DNA of 64,000 nt from Glaciozyma antarctica PI12 (taxonomy: Eukaryota > Basidiomycota > Microbotryomycetes > Kriegeriales > Camptobasidiaceae): contig KZ627149.1 of the NCBI GenBank assembly GCA_002917775.1, forward strand, positions 1,282,455 through 1,346,454. The letters are read 5' to 3'. A program made the position numbers and the translations under genes. Under the pieces are notes generated by a model, which was not told the DNA's origin, ran no database searches, and worked only from the letters and a program-made list of their open reading frames with translations. Positions 42,617-54,880 of the stretch are shown here, piece after piece. How positions within the stretch are numbered: the stretch's first letter is position 1; each line of letters opens with the position of its first letter.

Positions 42617-45600
42617 ATGACCACAACTTCAAGAGGACTGCAGCAGCCGTACTCTTACCCCGCGCAAGCCTCGACCTCAGCGAACCCGATCCCTTCCAAC
42701 AACTCGACCACAACGCGCTTCGATTCCCCCTTCCCCCTTCCTCCCTCCTCTCCCCTCCACCTCCTCCTCCGCCTATCCTCCCACTACTCCCAGCCAACGC
42801 CCACGAGAGCGCGGCGAATCCACTCCCGTTCATTCACGACACCGCGAACCAAGCTTCCCTGGGACAGAGGCCTCGGGCACGGGCGCGGGTGCGGGGCGGC
42901 GGAAGAGCTCGAGTACGACGCCTAGGAGGACCTTGGAAGGGAGAGAGGAGACGAGGGAGGAGCGGCGGGTGCGCAAGGACAGGGAACGGGCGAGGAGGGG
43001 GTCTGGATTGGAGGAGGGTGAAGGTGCGGCTGGTCCCTGTTCGTGCCAGGCCAGCAGCTAACGCGTATTGTTTGCAGTATCGCCGAACTCGCGTCGACAA
43101 CGGCGCTCCCCCTCGCCTACCTTTGGCGAACCGCTGTTCGCGTCCACGTCGACCTCATCCTCTCTCCGCCCTACCCCCTCCTCGCCTACCTCCTCCTCCA
43201 AATCCGTCCTCACTATCGCCCTCCAACGCGCTCAATCCGCCGTCCTCCTCGATTCAGCCAACAACGTTCCTGCAGCGATCGCAGCGTACACTCAGAGCGT
43301 GCGGTTGCTCAAGGAGGTGATGGCGCGTGTTGAGGAGGGGGGTCGGAAGGAGGAGGAGGTCAAGGAGGAGGAGACGGAAGAGGGGAGAGCACGGAGAGAA
43401 GCTCGGAAGGTGCGAAAGGACCGCGCGAAGAAGGATGAGCAGCGGCGGTTAAGGGTCATCGTGAGTCGCAGGTCAGCTTGAGGAGGAGGGGGGACGCTGA
43501 TACACGCACACAGCACGATACGTACGAAGATCGCATCCGCATGCTCAGTCTCATGGAATCCCCCGACGCTCCCGGCTCTCCTGCCTCTCCCACCACTCCT
43601 ACGAACCTCGTCCGATCACCAGGCTTCCAAACAACTTCGACCTCTCCCTTCACCCCACGCGACACCGCTCCGACGATTCAAGTCGACCTCGACCTCTCCA
43701 ACACCGAGGGCATAGGCAGCGCGATGCTGCTGAACCTAGCGAGTCCGCCGCCGAGTCCTATGGACCCGATGCTGCCTGTTGCGCGGACGATGAGCGTGAA
43801 CAAGGAGGCGGAGAACGAGGAAACGACCCCGAAGATGGAGCAGTGGAGCGAGGACGACGGGGACGAGAGTCCTGTTGAAGGTCGCGGAAGGGGAGTCGAG
43901 CTGCTGAATCGGGCGAGACAGTTCCGCGCGCCGGAGATGGGGAGACGGCCTTCGCTGGCGGATGAGACGATTGTCGAAGAGGGTCTGGGGATCGACAACG
44001 AGGGAGACTACCGCCAGTCACCTGTCGATATCGAAAACGCCGCATTCCTCGCCACCTCGCCGTCGTTCCGCACCCAATCTCTCGCCGCCTTTCGCACCGC
44101 TCCTCTCATCGCCATCGAGCCTGGCTCACCTCTCGACCACTCCCCTACCGACCCCTCACGACGCCCTTCCATCTTCTCAGAATCAAGCGCGATGGCGTTC
44201 TCCTACTCGGACCCTGGCGAGCGGCGGATGTCGATCGCTGGAGGCGCGTACTCGTCCATCTATCCCTCCGACGGAGCAGCAGCGATGGCAGAGGAACGAC
44301 GAGGAAGCGTTGCGCGAGATCGGGTGGAGAGCAACGCGTCCTCGAGCATGGAGCGGACGACTTCGGGCGAGAGCCTCTCGTCTTCGCGCGGAGGATCATC
44401 GTATTGCGGAGGGTCTTTGTACGGCGGTCTGTCGATGAATTCGAGCTTCTCGGAGTGGGAGGACGGAGGCAGGACGCGGGGGTCGAGGTCGGCATCGCTG
44501 GCGACGGCGTCTGCGTTCGCGCCGGGGATGACAGTGTCGAGGAGTGCGCAGACGGCGGTCTATTCGGAACGAGGGGAGAGCGCGGGGAGAATGCTCATCA
44601 GCTCGACGACGACGCTCGGGACGATCTCGCAGCGGAGGAGCGGAGGGCCGCAGAGCTTCATCGACGGGTCGAGCACAGAGTACCTCGCCTCGTCGTCGGA
44701 CGTCGACAGCCATCCCTCCCTCATCGTTCGCCCCTCTTCTGCCGAACCTAACGACTTTGGCTTTCAGCCTCGCTCGGCAGGCTCGAATGCCTATTCGAGC
44801 GCCTCCCTCCCTCTCCGCCTTCGCACCCTCTCTCAACCCGGCAAGCGACCCTCGTTCTCAACCATCGACAAACCCCCCGTCCCATCCCTACACACCATTC
44901 GCCCCTCCAACGCTCGCAAAGGCTCCTCTCCCTCCATCTCCATCGCGCCGAACCCCTCCCTCCACCGCACCAACTCGACCTCGTCCCAAAGCAGTTTCTC
45001 CGAACGCCGGCCCCGCCCAACCTCGTCAGGCGAGCGCGCCGAAACCCCCGTCCGCGCGATGTTGGGCCGACTCCCTCCTCCGCCACCCAGTGCAACAGGA
45101 GGGACGTACCTCTCGCAACCACCTCCGCCCTCGCCTATCCAGTCGGTCCCTCAGCTACATCGTCCGTTCCACCTCATGCAGCAGATCCTCCTCTCGATCG
45201 AGCAAGGCGGGTACGTGACGCCTCGATTGTACATCCCGAAGCAGGTGTGGAACCAGGCGGGAGTCAAGCTCGTTGCAGTTGAGACGAAGGTGAGGATGCT
45301 GGATTTGCTGAGTACGGGGTTGGAGGGGGTTGAGGGGAGGGGGAGGGAGTTGGAGGGTGGGCGAGGGGACGGGATGGTGAGGGAGTTGGTGGCGTTTGAG
45401 GGGCTTATGGAGGGGATTCAGAGTACGTTGGCGAAGAAGTTGGGATACGGAACGAGTGGGAAGAAGATGGGGGCGGTGAGTTCGCGGTTGCGCTTTGGGA
45501 GTCGGAGGAGGAGCTGATGTGGTGATGAGAACAGACGTCGTTCAGTGCTTGGAGCTCGAAGCTTTCGAGGTCGTTGGATCGCGTTACGAATGGGAGGAGG

Positions 45601-46033
45601 TGAGCTCGCTCGGTCCAGCTGCGAGCGGAGCAGCGACTGATCTCGCCGTCGTCGCAGTCTCGATTCACCAGCTTTGTACGTAGAGGGGATTGCGAAGGTC
45701 TTCAAGCAGGTCAGGATCATTGGTACGTTCTCTCCTGTTCCACCGCGACGTGAAGCTGACTTCGTCTCTTCGCAGATCAACACCTCACCTATCTCGCGAA
45801 CAACGAACGAGGGTACGCCTCGCTCAGCAAGTCGGACCGCCAACGCATCTCGGACCGTCTACGTCGCTCCTCAGAGTTCTTCCGCCAGGTCATCTGCCAG
45901 TTCGTCTTGCGCGATCTCGGCATCCTGCTCGACAAGTGTGCGTTCCTCTCTCGCGACCAAGCTCCTGCGACGTCGGCTGATGATGCGTTTTTTAGACGTC
46001 AAGCGAGCTGGAACTTGGGTGGGCGGAGAGTAG
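42617..46033 (+). CDS. MIT-domain protein
   Basis: About 1030 residues. The start MTTTSRGLQQPYSYPAQAST, a low-complexity region and an Arg/Glu-rich linker precede a MIT domain (SVLTIALQRAQSAVLLDSAN, VPAAIAAYTQSVRLLKEVMA) that ends near HDTYEDRIRMLSLMES. MIT domains bind ESCRT-III tails and recruit factors such as Vps4. A long Ser/Pro-rich disordered middle follows, then a folded C-terminus (FHLMQQILLSIEQGGYVTPR, YIPKQVWNQAGVKLVAVETK, QHLTYLANNERGYASLSKSD). Within exon 1, between about 42781 and 42815, the frame changes from LRLSSHYSQ to GESTPVHSRHREPSFPG and on to the linker. No intron explains it, so a one-base indel, real or artefactual, is likely. Downstream exons join cleanly to 46033. 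Confidence 0.8.
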
Positions 46034-46668
46034 GGCGATGCGCGATGCTGGTGCTCTCCGCGTGGTACGAAGGGCCGCGCACGGGAGCAGGACCAGTCGG
46101 CGAGACTATTCGCGACGGTTATGCGGCCGGAGAAGGAGCGAGGGAGTGTTTCTGGTCGCTGTTGCTACTTGTTTGAGCAGTTTATCTGAACGACGTCGTG
46201 CTTGTAACACTTTGTACCCTGCGAGAGGCGCCGATTCGCAGGTACACGGGTCGAAGAGGTCATTGCGAGAGGGGATCGCATACCACCCTCGACACCCTGG
46301 CAAGAGGCGTGCGGGGTTCATCAAACTGTGTCACTCGGTTGGCCCACTTCGCTCCCCAGCAAAGTCCTCCGACGACTTTGAAGTTGGTTCTCGCTAGCGA
46401 GATGGGCGAGGGCGAGGTAGCGAGATCATCTCCGACGGGTTTCGGGACCCTCCCATCTCCGAGGATGGAACTGTGGGCATAACTCCGGCTGAATGGGCTC
46501 TGGCGGAGAGCACACACCTCTGAGAAGGTCAGTACGCGATCGGGCGACGAGGGGCCAGCGTTGCAGCAGCGACGAGGGGCCAGAGTGATCCCGCGCTGCC
46601 TTCCCTCCTTTGCTCTCACCGACTCGTACTCCCGTCTTCAGAGGCGTGTTTGTACGCACGAACTGTAG
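46034..46668. promoter_or_regulatory. Spacer upstream of the APSES gene
   Basis: 635 bp. Two direct copies of GCGACGAGGGGCCAG lie about 20 bases apart near 46545-46585. A GTAG-type intron end sits just before the ATG, suggesting a 5'-UTR intron. Confidence 0.45.
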
Positions 46669-49204
46669 ATGGAATCGACGACTCCCCAAGCCTCAGAGTT
46701 CGACCAGGCGTTCCCCCCTTGCCAGCAGCCCACCTTGTCGTCTTTCGTCGCCGCCTTCCCCCCTCCTGCGCCAAACGCCTTCGCCTCTACCTCGGGCCAG
46801 CCTTACGACACTTTCCTCAGCTCTCTCTTCCTCGACGCGCCGTGGTCTGCGACGCCAGGAGCGCACGACCGCGAGGGTCAAGACGGCAAGCATGTGATTA
46901 CGGACTGCCAGCTCCGCACGAACGACGACGACGAGGAAGGTCTTCAGCTGTACCAGTCCTTCCTCCAGCCCGACTCTCCATCCGCCACCGATCCTCCCTT
47001 CCTCCAAACGCAGCAACCTCATCGCCCAACCGATCGAGGCTCCCCAACCCAGCCCCCTGCGAGTGTACCCCGGCACTCTCGCATCTCCTCGGGTCCTTCC
47101 CAGTCGCCTCGCCATCTCTCGCACCCTTCCTCCGATCCATCTCTCTATCTCTCCTCCCTCGCCCCGCGCGTCCCAGAGCGCCGTCCGTCTCTCGCGGATC
47201 TGTTGCCGGCGCGACAGTTCCTCGACCCTCCTCGAATTGGCGAAGGTGGTCGCGTGGCCTTCCCAGCGGGACGATTGGCAGAGGAGGAGGAAGGGACGCC
47301 AGCGGCTGGTCTACAGGATGTACCGAGGAAGGAGGAGCGGGAGCCGCCGCAGGGACCGTCGTCGAGGGAGCTTACGGGAGAGGAAGGGACGGAGACGAGG
47401 GAGGAAGGCCCGACGAAGCTCTCGCCGACGCTGTGGGAGGACGAGGTTACGGTGGTGTATCAGGTCCAGGTGGGAGGGCAGTGCGTTGCGAGGCGAGCAG
47501 GTGAGTTCTCAAGACTGCGTGCGAGAAGGGAGGAAGCTGATCTCGCACCCTTCGCAGACAACGACCATGTCAATTGCACCAAGATGCTCAACGCTTGCAC
47601 GATGACTCGAGGCAGGCGCGACGCCTTTCTCAAGGTCGAAAAGGAGCGCACGGTCGTCAAGCGTGGAACGGTTCATCTCAAGGGCGTCTGGTCCGTCCTT
47701 CCCGTCCTCGTCCTCCTCATCCTCTCATCCTAACCCTCGGCCGCGTCGCAGGCTCCCTCTCGACCGAGCCATCGCTCTTGCCGAGCTTCACGAATCGAAG
47801 CACCTCTTCTCCCCGCTGTTCGACAACGACATTCGCTCCCTCCTCTTTCGCCCCGAGAACCTCGACCGCACTATCTCCCTCGTCACCGCCGCACGCCAGC
47901 GCCAGATTATGACCTCTCCTCCTCCTTTCGACCTTCCCGACGGCGTCGCGCGCAAGGAGGCGTTGAAGACTTTCTTCGACGAGGTGGTGGCGACGATCGA
48001 CGAGCGGTTCCCTGGCGCGTTCCTCGCACAGCGCGAAGCGTTGACTCGGACAATCGATGGCGGAGGAGCGCAGGTCGGGGGAGAGACGAAGAGGACGGGA
48101 CCGGAGATTCCGCTTCGTCGGGAGCGTACCGTCTCGTCGGCCGCGTCGGAAGCGTCGTCGCGGAGGAGCTCGAATCCGTTTACCGAATCGAACGCGTCGT
48201 CCGCTTCGTCGACGTCGATGTCGCCTTTGTCGAACTTTACGTTTGGGACGATGGGGACGACGCTGCAGGATTCGTGGGATTCGCAGGAGGTCGAGATGAT
48301 CGATCCGGCGTTCGAGGCGTCGAGCGAGCTGGACGACATCTCGAGCCCGATGCTGGGCAGTCCGTTCCGTCGTCCTGTCCCGCAACGCGATCGTCGCCAC
48401 TCGTACCCGAACCAACCCCACATCTACAATCCCATCTCCACCACCTCAGCCGGCGTCAGCATGCAGACTCGCCACTCGGTCGACAACGGAATCGCCTTTT
48501 CGCACTACGCGATTCACCCTCTCCACCCTCCTCCGCCCTCGGCCTTTGAGCAGCAGTACAATTTTCCTCCTGGCGTATCGACTTTCTGCCTCCCAGCAGC
48601 TCCCCAGCATCAGCATCAGCAACATCTTCTCCCCGCCTCGCAACAGCAGCAGCAGCAGCAGCAACACTACCCTCAGCACCTCGCACCTTCGCCCCACCAG
48701 TCCTACTCGACGACCCCTCTCCCCTCTCCCGAAGACCTCTACACGCCCAACTCGTACTCCCCCCAATTCTTCTTCTCCCCACCGACCTACGAGCCCACTC
48801 CGACGCCGTACTCCTCTCCTCCCCTCCCGAACCCTCACCAGCCCTTCCCAACCTCGCAATACACCTTTCCCGAATCCTCCTACGACTACTTTTCCCATTC
48901 CGACTACTCGTACCTCTCCGACTTCCCCTCGTCGTACCCGCCTCAGACGGCGCGCAGGCTCGTCAACCCTGTCGATCGAAGGGATTCCCTCATTGGTGCC
49001 ATCCTGGAGACGCCGGTGGAGAGGGGAACGAAGGCGGGGGAGAATGGGAGGGAGAGGTGGAGGAGCGTCGAGAGTGAGGGAGGGGTGGTGAAGAAGGCGA
49101 AGAGGGAGGGAGGGGAGAGGATGAGGAGGTGCGTCTCGTTTTTTGGCTGCGAAGAGGTGCGGGGCTGATGCGGTCGTGAGTGCAGGGCTTCGGTGATGTT
49201 CTAG
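46669..49204 (+). CDS. APSES-type (StuA/Phd1-like) transcription factor
   Basis: About 790 residues in four exons. After a disordered N-terminus the APSES DNA-binding domain runs from about residue 262 to 365: [78 protein letters not shown] and [19 protein letters not shown] factors control filamentation, sporulation and cell-type programmes in fungi. No ankyrin repeats follow, which fits the StuA/Phd1/Efg1 branch rather than the MBF/SBF branch. The rest is low-complexity, with histidine/glutamine tracts (eight glutamines at 48641-48664), Pro/Tyr-rich segments and a basic tail [20 protein letters not shown]. The frame is intact. Confidence 0.9.
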
Positions 49205-49603
49205 GATGGAGAAGCACGGAGCGAACGCCGCATGGACACGATAGAGGGAGCTCGCAACTCACTTGGATGCTTTCGCAGGGATCCTCGTTTTTTTTCGGAA
49301 TTCAACGCTGTGATGCCTGTTGTACCAAGTGGTCGTACGCTGGTTTGGAAATACTACGCTCAGCAAGAGCGAGCCTTCGTCGTCGTCGTCGTTCGTTCCC
49401 CGCCGCTGCCGCGCGCGAAGGCGGAAGACGTTCCCGCCGCCCAAAAGATTCTCTCTGCTCTCGCTCCCACACCCACCTTGCGACTGTATTTCGTACCCCC
49501 CCCTTTCGCTTCTCACGCCCCTCGAGCGTGCCTTCCATGCGCCTGCGCCCAGCCGAACCCTGAACGACCTCTCCCCATCCTCTCTACGCAAAACGCTCCC
49601 GGG
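49205..49603. promoter_or_regulatory. Spacer APSES gene / dicarboxylate carrier
   Basis: 399 bp with 3' UTR and the carrier promoter; no repeat or gene seen. Confidence 0.4.
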
Positions 49604-51120
49604 ATGAAGAACTCGAAGGCTCCTGCTGCAGCGCCCGCGGTGACGGCGCCGGTGCACAAGCATTACCCGTTTTGGATTGGAGGTGAGCTGTGCTGTACGA
49701 GGGGGAGAGGAGGGGCAAAAGCTGATGAGGTGTGGTCGGGGGGTAGGTGCTGCTGCTTCTTTCGCTGCGGTGTGTACACGTGAGTTCCCTTTCGGTTCCT
49801 ATACCGCCTAGGGGGTTACAGGAACAGCTTAGCTGACCTATAGGCTTGCGCAGACCCGTTGGACGTAGCAAAAGTGTGCGCGCTCCCCATTCCCCTCCTT
49901 CCTCCTCGCTCCGAAGATAGCTGACCCCGGCTTCCTTCCCCTCCCCCAAAGTCGTATGCAAACCAGTCACAGCAAAGGGATGCTCAACACTCTCTCCCTT
50001 TCCATCAAAGCCGACGGTCCGCCCCTCCCTCCTCCCCCGCTACCCCCGCTTACCTCCTCCTCTCGAACGCAGGGATCCGCCGAGGAGCCTACGCCGGTCT
50101 CTCGGCCTCCATCCTCCGACAAATGACCTACTCTCTCACCCGTTTCGGGATCTACGACGTCCTCAAAGAACGGCTCTCCTCCGACCTCCCTGAAGGCGTC
50201 CCCCTTCCCGCATGGAAGATGGCGCTCGCTGCGTCTGTCGCTGGAGGATTAGGAGGGATAGCGGGGAACCCGGCGGATGTGATCCTCGTGCGAATGACGA
50301 GTGATGCGAGTAGGCCTAGGGCGGAGAGGTTGGAGTATAAGCATGCGTGAGTTCGTTTCTAGGGGATGGACAGGGGAGAAGGAGCTGATGAGTGCGCGTA
50401 GGTTTGACGGGGTGGTGAGGATTGTGAGGGATGAGGGAGTACCGGCGTTGTTTAGGGGCGTTGAGCCGAATGTCGCTCGTGCGGTGTTGATGAACGCGAG
50501 TCAGTTGGCGACGTGAGTCCCTTTCCCTGTGTTGTAGTGGGAGTGGAGCTAAGCTGGAACGCAGGTACGACGTATTCAAGTCGTCGTTGATTCGGATGAA
50601 GGTGATGGACGATGGATTGGGCTTGCATTTTACGAGCTCCTTTTTGGCGGTGAGTTCGCGCTCGTGTTACGGGAGTAGGCGGGACGTAAGCTGATGCATA
50701 CTGGTGACGTAGGGAACTGTAGCAACAACAATATGTGCTCCCTTCGACGTGATCAAATCTAGAGTACGTCGTTACTCTCTTCGCTCCCTCACTTCCTCAC
50801 TAACCCCTTCTCGCTCGCAGATAATGCACGCGTCTGCGAACGAGACTGTCAGCCTTCTCTGCTCTCCTCTCCTCTCCTCTCGCGCAAACTGACTCCCCTC
50901 CACAGACTCTCTCGGTCATCTCGCACGCGTTCAAAAAGGAGGGCTTGACGTGGCTCTTCAAAGGCTGGACGCCCGCCTGGATCCGCCTCTCACCCAACAC
51001 GATCATCATCTTGTGCGTTTCTCCCTCTCTCTCTTCGACGGAGCAAAACCTAACCCGGGACGCAGCATGACGCTCGAGCAGATCAAGCGGGGGATCGACC
51101 TCATGCGGGGGACGCCGTAG
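49604..51120 (+). CDS. DIC1: Mitochondrial dicarboxylate carrier
   Basis: About 300 residues in roughly nine exons. Three carrier repeats are readable. The first has WIGGAAASFAAVCTHPLDVA with KVRMQTSHSKG; the second has LAASVAGGLGGIAGNPADVI with LVRMTSD; the third has FLAGTVATTICAPFDVIKSR. The second and third P-x-D/E motifs, and the dicarboxylate-type LSASILRQMTYSLTRFGIYD, place it with Dic1 rather than oxoglutarate carriers. It exchanges malate or succinate for phosphate across the inner membrane. The splice between AKV and RM uses donor GTGCGC and acceptor CAAAG, dividing the valine codon. The C-terminus is KRGIDLMRGTP. The frame is intact. Confidence 0.92.
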
Positions 51121-51519
51121 TCCTCTCGCGCGGTGTACGTACACGGTTTCGACGACGTAGAAAGGATACCCCCCTCGCAGAGTAGAGTTGGCTTGTATTG
51201 GAGCTTTTTACTTGGACGCGCGCGTCGTCGCGGGCACGCGCTCAAGGGTCTTGGACGGGATCGATTGAGCTGAGAGAGACGTGGCGGGAGGACGAGCTCG
51301 ACAACGATGGAGCAGAGCAGAACGCGCAGAGCCACGTCGAAGCAGAGTCACGCACACGAACGCCGCCCTCGCCCGGCCTGTGCCGTCCACACGATGTTTC
51401 GACCCAACCAAAAGTGGATTTCTGAATGCTCAAAGTGAACAGCTGCCCTATGTAAAACCTCGCCCGAGTACAACAAACTCCTTCCTGCGCCTCCTGATGT
51501 CCAGCACCACCGCGTGCGT
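51121..51519. other. Convergent spacer carrier / small gene
   Basis: 399 bp between two stops, presumed 3' UTRs. Nothing else supported. Confidence 0.4.
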
Positions 51520-51922
51520 CTACGCTCCATTCCTCCTCAAATCCCCCTGACTCAAATCGAGTTCAATCACTCCACATCCCTCAAACTTGCTCCACTTTAA
51601 ACTGTCCGCTCTACTCCTCGCCAAGTTCGCGCTCAAGCTCCTCTGAGGCGTCTTGGATGCCGCTAGAGCTGCGGCGCGTTCGACGATTCCTTTGGGGACG
51701 CGAGCGGAGAATGGGGAGGGGAGAGGGGAAGGGTCTTCGGAGGAGGAGAGGCGGCGAGAGGGAACAAGGGAGGGAGAGAGGGAGGAGGTGGAGGAGGTGG
51801 AGGAGGAGATGGAGAAGGAGCGGCTGGTGGTGGGTTGGGGAACGGTGGTGGTGGGAGCTGTGATCGGGTTAGCTTAGGCGCCGCTGGGGCAGACGATGGG
51901 GGGACTCACTGGTGGAGTTCAT
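51520..51922 (-). CDS. 116-residue spliced small protein
   Basis: Two exons: MNST, a 64-nt intron with GTGAGT donor, GCTAAC branch and ATCACAG acceptor, then 112 codons to TAG at 51520. The N-terminal half is Ser/Thr-rich. The C-terminal half reads like a conserved domain: VPKGIVERAAALAASKTPQR, SLSANLARSRADSLKWSKFE and GCGVIELDLSQGD. The long exon has no ATG of its own, so a simple ORF search misses it. I do not know the family. The clean splice signals and sharp change from low-complexity to charged, helical sequence argue for a real gene. It converges on the dicarboxylate carrier. Confidence 0.65.
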
Positions 51923-53050
51923 TGTGCTCGGAGTCGCGAGCGTTGGTGTAGTCAAGGTGAGAGGTGGCTTGAAGAGAGGAACGTCGACAAAGTCCTCTCC
52001 CCCAACGAATTCTCGATCGAAGTTCGCGCGCGCGTGCGCGTGACTTTTAAAGTGACGAAGACGGGAGAATGTTCGATCCTCTTCAGCGCTTCAGCTGCAG
52101 GACGAGGGCGGTACGAGGGCTACAGCTTGCAGGCAAGCATCAGCACACCAACAACACGGCAGGCTCCTCTCCGATTTCCTCGCTCGCTCGCACGACGGAA
52201 GCGGCACTGCATATGTGGGGGCGGACGACGTGTCCTTTCGCCGCGTGGATCACAAAGCAGCGAAAGCGAGCGCGAAGAGCGAACCCAGCAGGATAGAGCA
52301 GGATCCCCAACGCGGAGGACGCGCGCGCGACTCCCATCTCCGAGGCGTCGGCGAAGACGCCGAGATCCGGCGCTCCGGACTCCGGTGCTCGCTCCCCTTG
52401 TTAAAGTGCTGAAACACTCGCTGGCTGGCAGGGAAAGAGCTGCTCAGTAGCTGCTGTCGGTGAGAGTGGGTATGACGACTTGCTCGCTCTCAGGCACCTC
52501 CTCACGAACTCGTTGGCGCGCCCGCTCGTTTTTCGAATCTGCTCCCCACTACGCTCCTTCCTCTGAGTCTCCCCCTTCGCCTCCCCAACCATATCTGCAC
52601 TATCGCCCTTACTACGCTGCGCCAGATCCAGAGCGCTCCTGCTCCTCACGCAAACCTCCCCTTCGCCTGCAATACCTCCATCGCTCTGCCTATCCACCGT
52701 CGTCCCTACCTGTTCTCCGTCTCGGCTCCTCACCACATAGCACGTAGAAGGTTGCACGAGAATGTAAACAGGAAGCCGAAAGGGGTGTCTTCAGCGAGAC
52801 TGCATGGACGTGCGAGGAGAGCGAGGTGCGAGCTGAGGAGCGGAGAAAGCGGTGGCGACGAGTGAACGAAGCGGCTGATTGCAGAGTATCGCGGCCGCCA
52901 TATGTGGAGTGGAAGCAGCGTGGGTGGAGGCGGGAGGGAGGAGAGAGTCGAGGCGTTTCGAGCGGAGGAGCAGTCTCGTCCGAGCGAGGTCAAGCAGAGG
53001 GCAGCAGGAACAGCGACACGCCCCAAGTATGCCTGTACATCCTGCATTAC
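51923..53050. other. 1.1-kb spacer
   Basis: Between the start of the small minus-strand gene and the 3' end of the next minus-strand gene. It contains a 20-bp alternating purine-pyrimidine run at 52025-52044 and an AT-poor promoter-like region. Frames in it show no domain. Confidence 0.4.
52025..52044. repeat. Alternating CG-rich run, potential Z-DNA
   Basis: Twenty consecutive alternating pyrimidine-purine bases, mostly CG, about 100 bp upstream of the small spliced gene. Such tracts can adopt Z-form under supercoiling; no function is shown. Confidence 0.6.
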
Positions 53051-53613
53051 TCAATAATCAACCTCCTTAATCGCCACCAGCTCCCGTCTCGGACACCACC
53101 TAAAGTCGATCCTGGCCTCCAAATCAGCTCCTCCTCCCGCCCTCGAAAAGAACGTACTCACTGCCTCACCCTCGGTTCTTCCCCAATCCCCGCCTCGACA
53201 TCCCACTCATACCTCCACAGCAGTCTCTTCTTCCCGCTTCCCTCCACCCGCGGTCTATGATCCTCCTCAAACGACTCCACCGCAATCCCCTTCAACCTTC
53301 CCCGCTCCCAAACCTCCTCCATCCTCTCATATTCCCTCCCATAGAACCCGCTAATAAACTCCCTCGCCTCCCCAAGGCTCACGCCTTCGGGCCCGAGAGG
53401 TTTAGGACGCTTGGGACGCGCGAGACGCCAGTCGTGCGGAGAGGGAGGGCCGGGGTGAAGGCCGGGAGGGTAGGGGCGTTTGAGAGGAGAGGGGCGGAGG
53501 CGACGGGAGGGGGAGGAGAGGTGCGGGGAGGTGGTGGAGAGGGGGCGGGAGGTGGAGGCGAGGGGAGAGCGCAGGAGAGGGAGGGAGGAGAATGGGGCGC
53601 GGAGGCAGAACAT
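53051..53613 (-). CDS. Hypothetical protein with mitochondrial-type leader
   Basis: About 165 residues in two exons. MFCLRAPFSSLPLLRSPLAS followed by Ser/Arg-rich, acid-free sequence resembles a mitochondrial presequence. The body reads PYPPGLHPGPPSPHDWRLAR, LGEAREFISGFYGREYERME and KKRLLWRYEWDVEAGIGEEP. After an intron it ends RWCPRRELVAIKEVDY at 53051. Size, basic character and the tryptophan-rich end would suit a mitoribosomal or assembly protein, but that is inference. The frame also stays open upstream to about 53793, so the start may lie further 5'. If the last intron is not removed, the protein ends RVRQ a few residues later. Confidence 0.65.
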
Positions 53614-54880
53614 CGGGCTGTAGGAGGTTGAGGGAGGCGCTGGTGCTCCTGTATTAGGACGGCGTGGCTGCTGGTGCAGAGTCGAGCGAGTTGGAAGAGG
53701 GAGACCAGGCGCAAAGCGAAGCGCAAAGCTAATCTCCTTCCTACTCCTAACGGCTTCCACAGGCTTCCACTGCTCAAGACTGCAATATACCATTCGCTGA
53801 GCGTTTTACCCGTCGTGCGTGCCTGGAGCGCAGGGAAGGAGGCTGGCGAGAACCACGCCTGCTTGTTCACCAGGCCTGCTCTTCCAGACTGGCTCCGGCT
53901 CCAGCTGATCAGGTATATCCTGCTTGAGATTTGGAAAGGGAACGCTGACCTTTGCAGTACTCAGCCTCTGGTTTACTGAGCCGTCCGAACGCTCGACTGG
54001 TGCCCGAGGACCTTGGCTTCTCCGGCCACGTCCTCCCTTCCACAGTGCGACGCTTCTCTCTGCTTGCTTTCGATGGATCACGCGCGAACTTAGCGTTGGA
54101 CGACAGATCTTGGACCGCCTGCGCGGAGAGCTCACGGCGAGACAGTCACGGCGGCACCACACGCTGCTCCATCTTCAAACAACTTCCGAATCTCATGCTT
54201 GCTCGCTCGGCTCTGCGCCGCCATACGGAAGAGAGCGCTGAGAATATCCTGCTCAAGAACGCGTGGACGAAGACGTGCTGAGCCTTTCTTGTTCTCGCTT
54301 TCGCACGCTCCTGCCATCCCTTTCCCCAATCTATACTCTTGCTCCACGTCGATTGGTGGACTGAAAGGAAGATCTCGGAGGATTATTACTCCCTCTCACA
54401 GCTCGGTGCCTCCCGCTTGCCGCTCCCGACGTTCTGTCGCCGCCGCTGCCCACCCCTCCGAACTACTCTCCGGCCAAACTTCGAGTGCGGAACGTGGCGT
54501 GCGCTCTATGTTGCGGCGATGGGCTCTGTTGTGTGGAACACTGGCTCTCCTCGGATGAAAGAGCCAAGTGGGCTTATCGGGCTTCTTGCGAAGGAGGGAC
54601 TGGCAGCTCCGAGCCAGCGAAACGGAGGTTAGAATCCGACGGAGCTTCCGTGTAGAACTGAACGAGCTTTTGAGTGTTTACTTTAGAGTCTCTGCATTTA
54701 TACACTGTGTTCCTTAGCAGAGAGAAGGAGGAGACACTCCATGCCAATCTCGGGCTCGAGACTCGGGCCAAACTCCCGTGCTTCGGCGTTGTTGACTCTC
54801 TGCCTCCTGCCATCATCACCACGTTTCGGCTACGCTCTTCAACCCTTGCAAGCTCCCCTTTACACAGAACTCTACGCACC
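53614..54880. promoter_or_regulatory. 1.27-kb divergent spacer
   Basis: Between the mitochondrial-type hypothetical (-) and the DUF4336 gene (+). No supported gene; frames are short and lack domains. It must contain both promoters. Confidence 0.4.
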
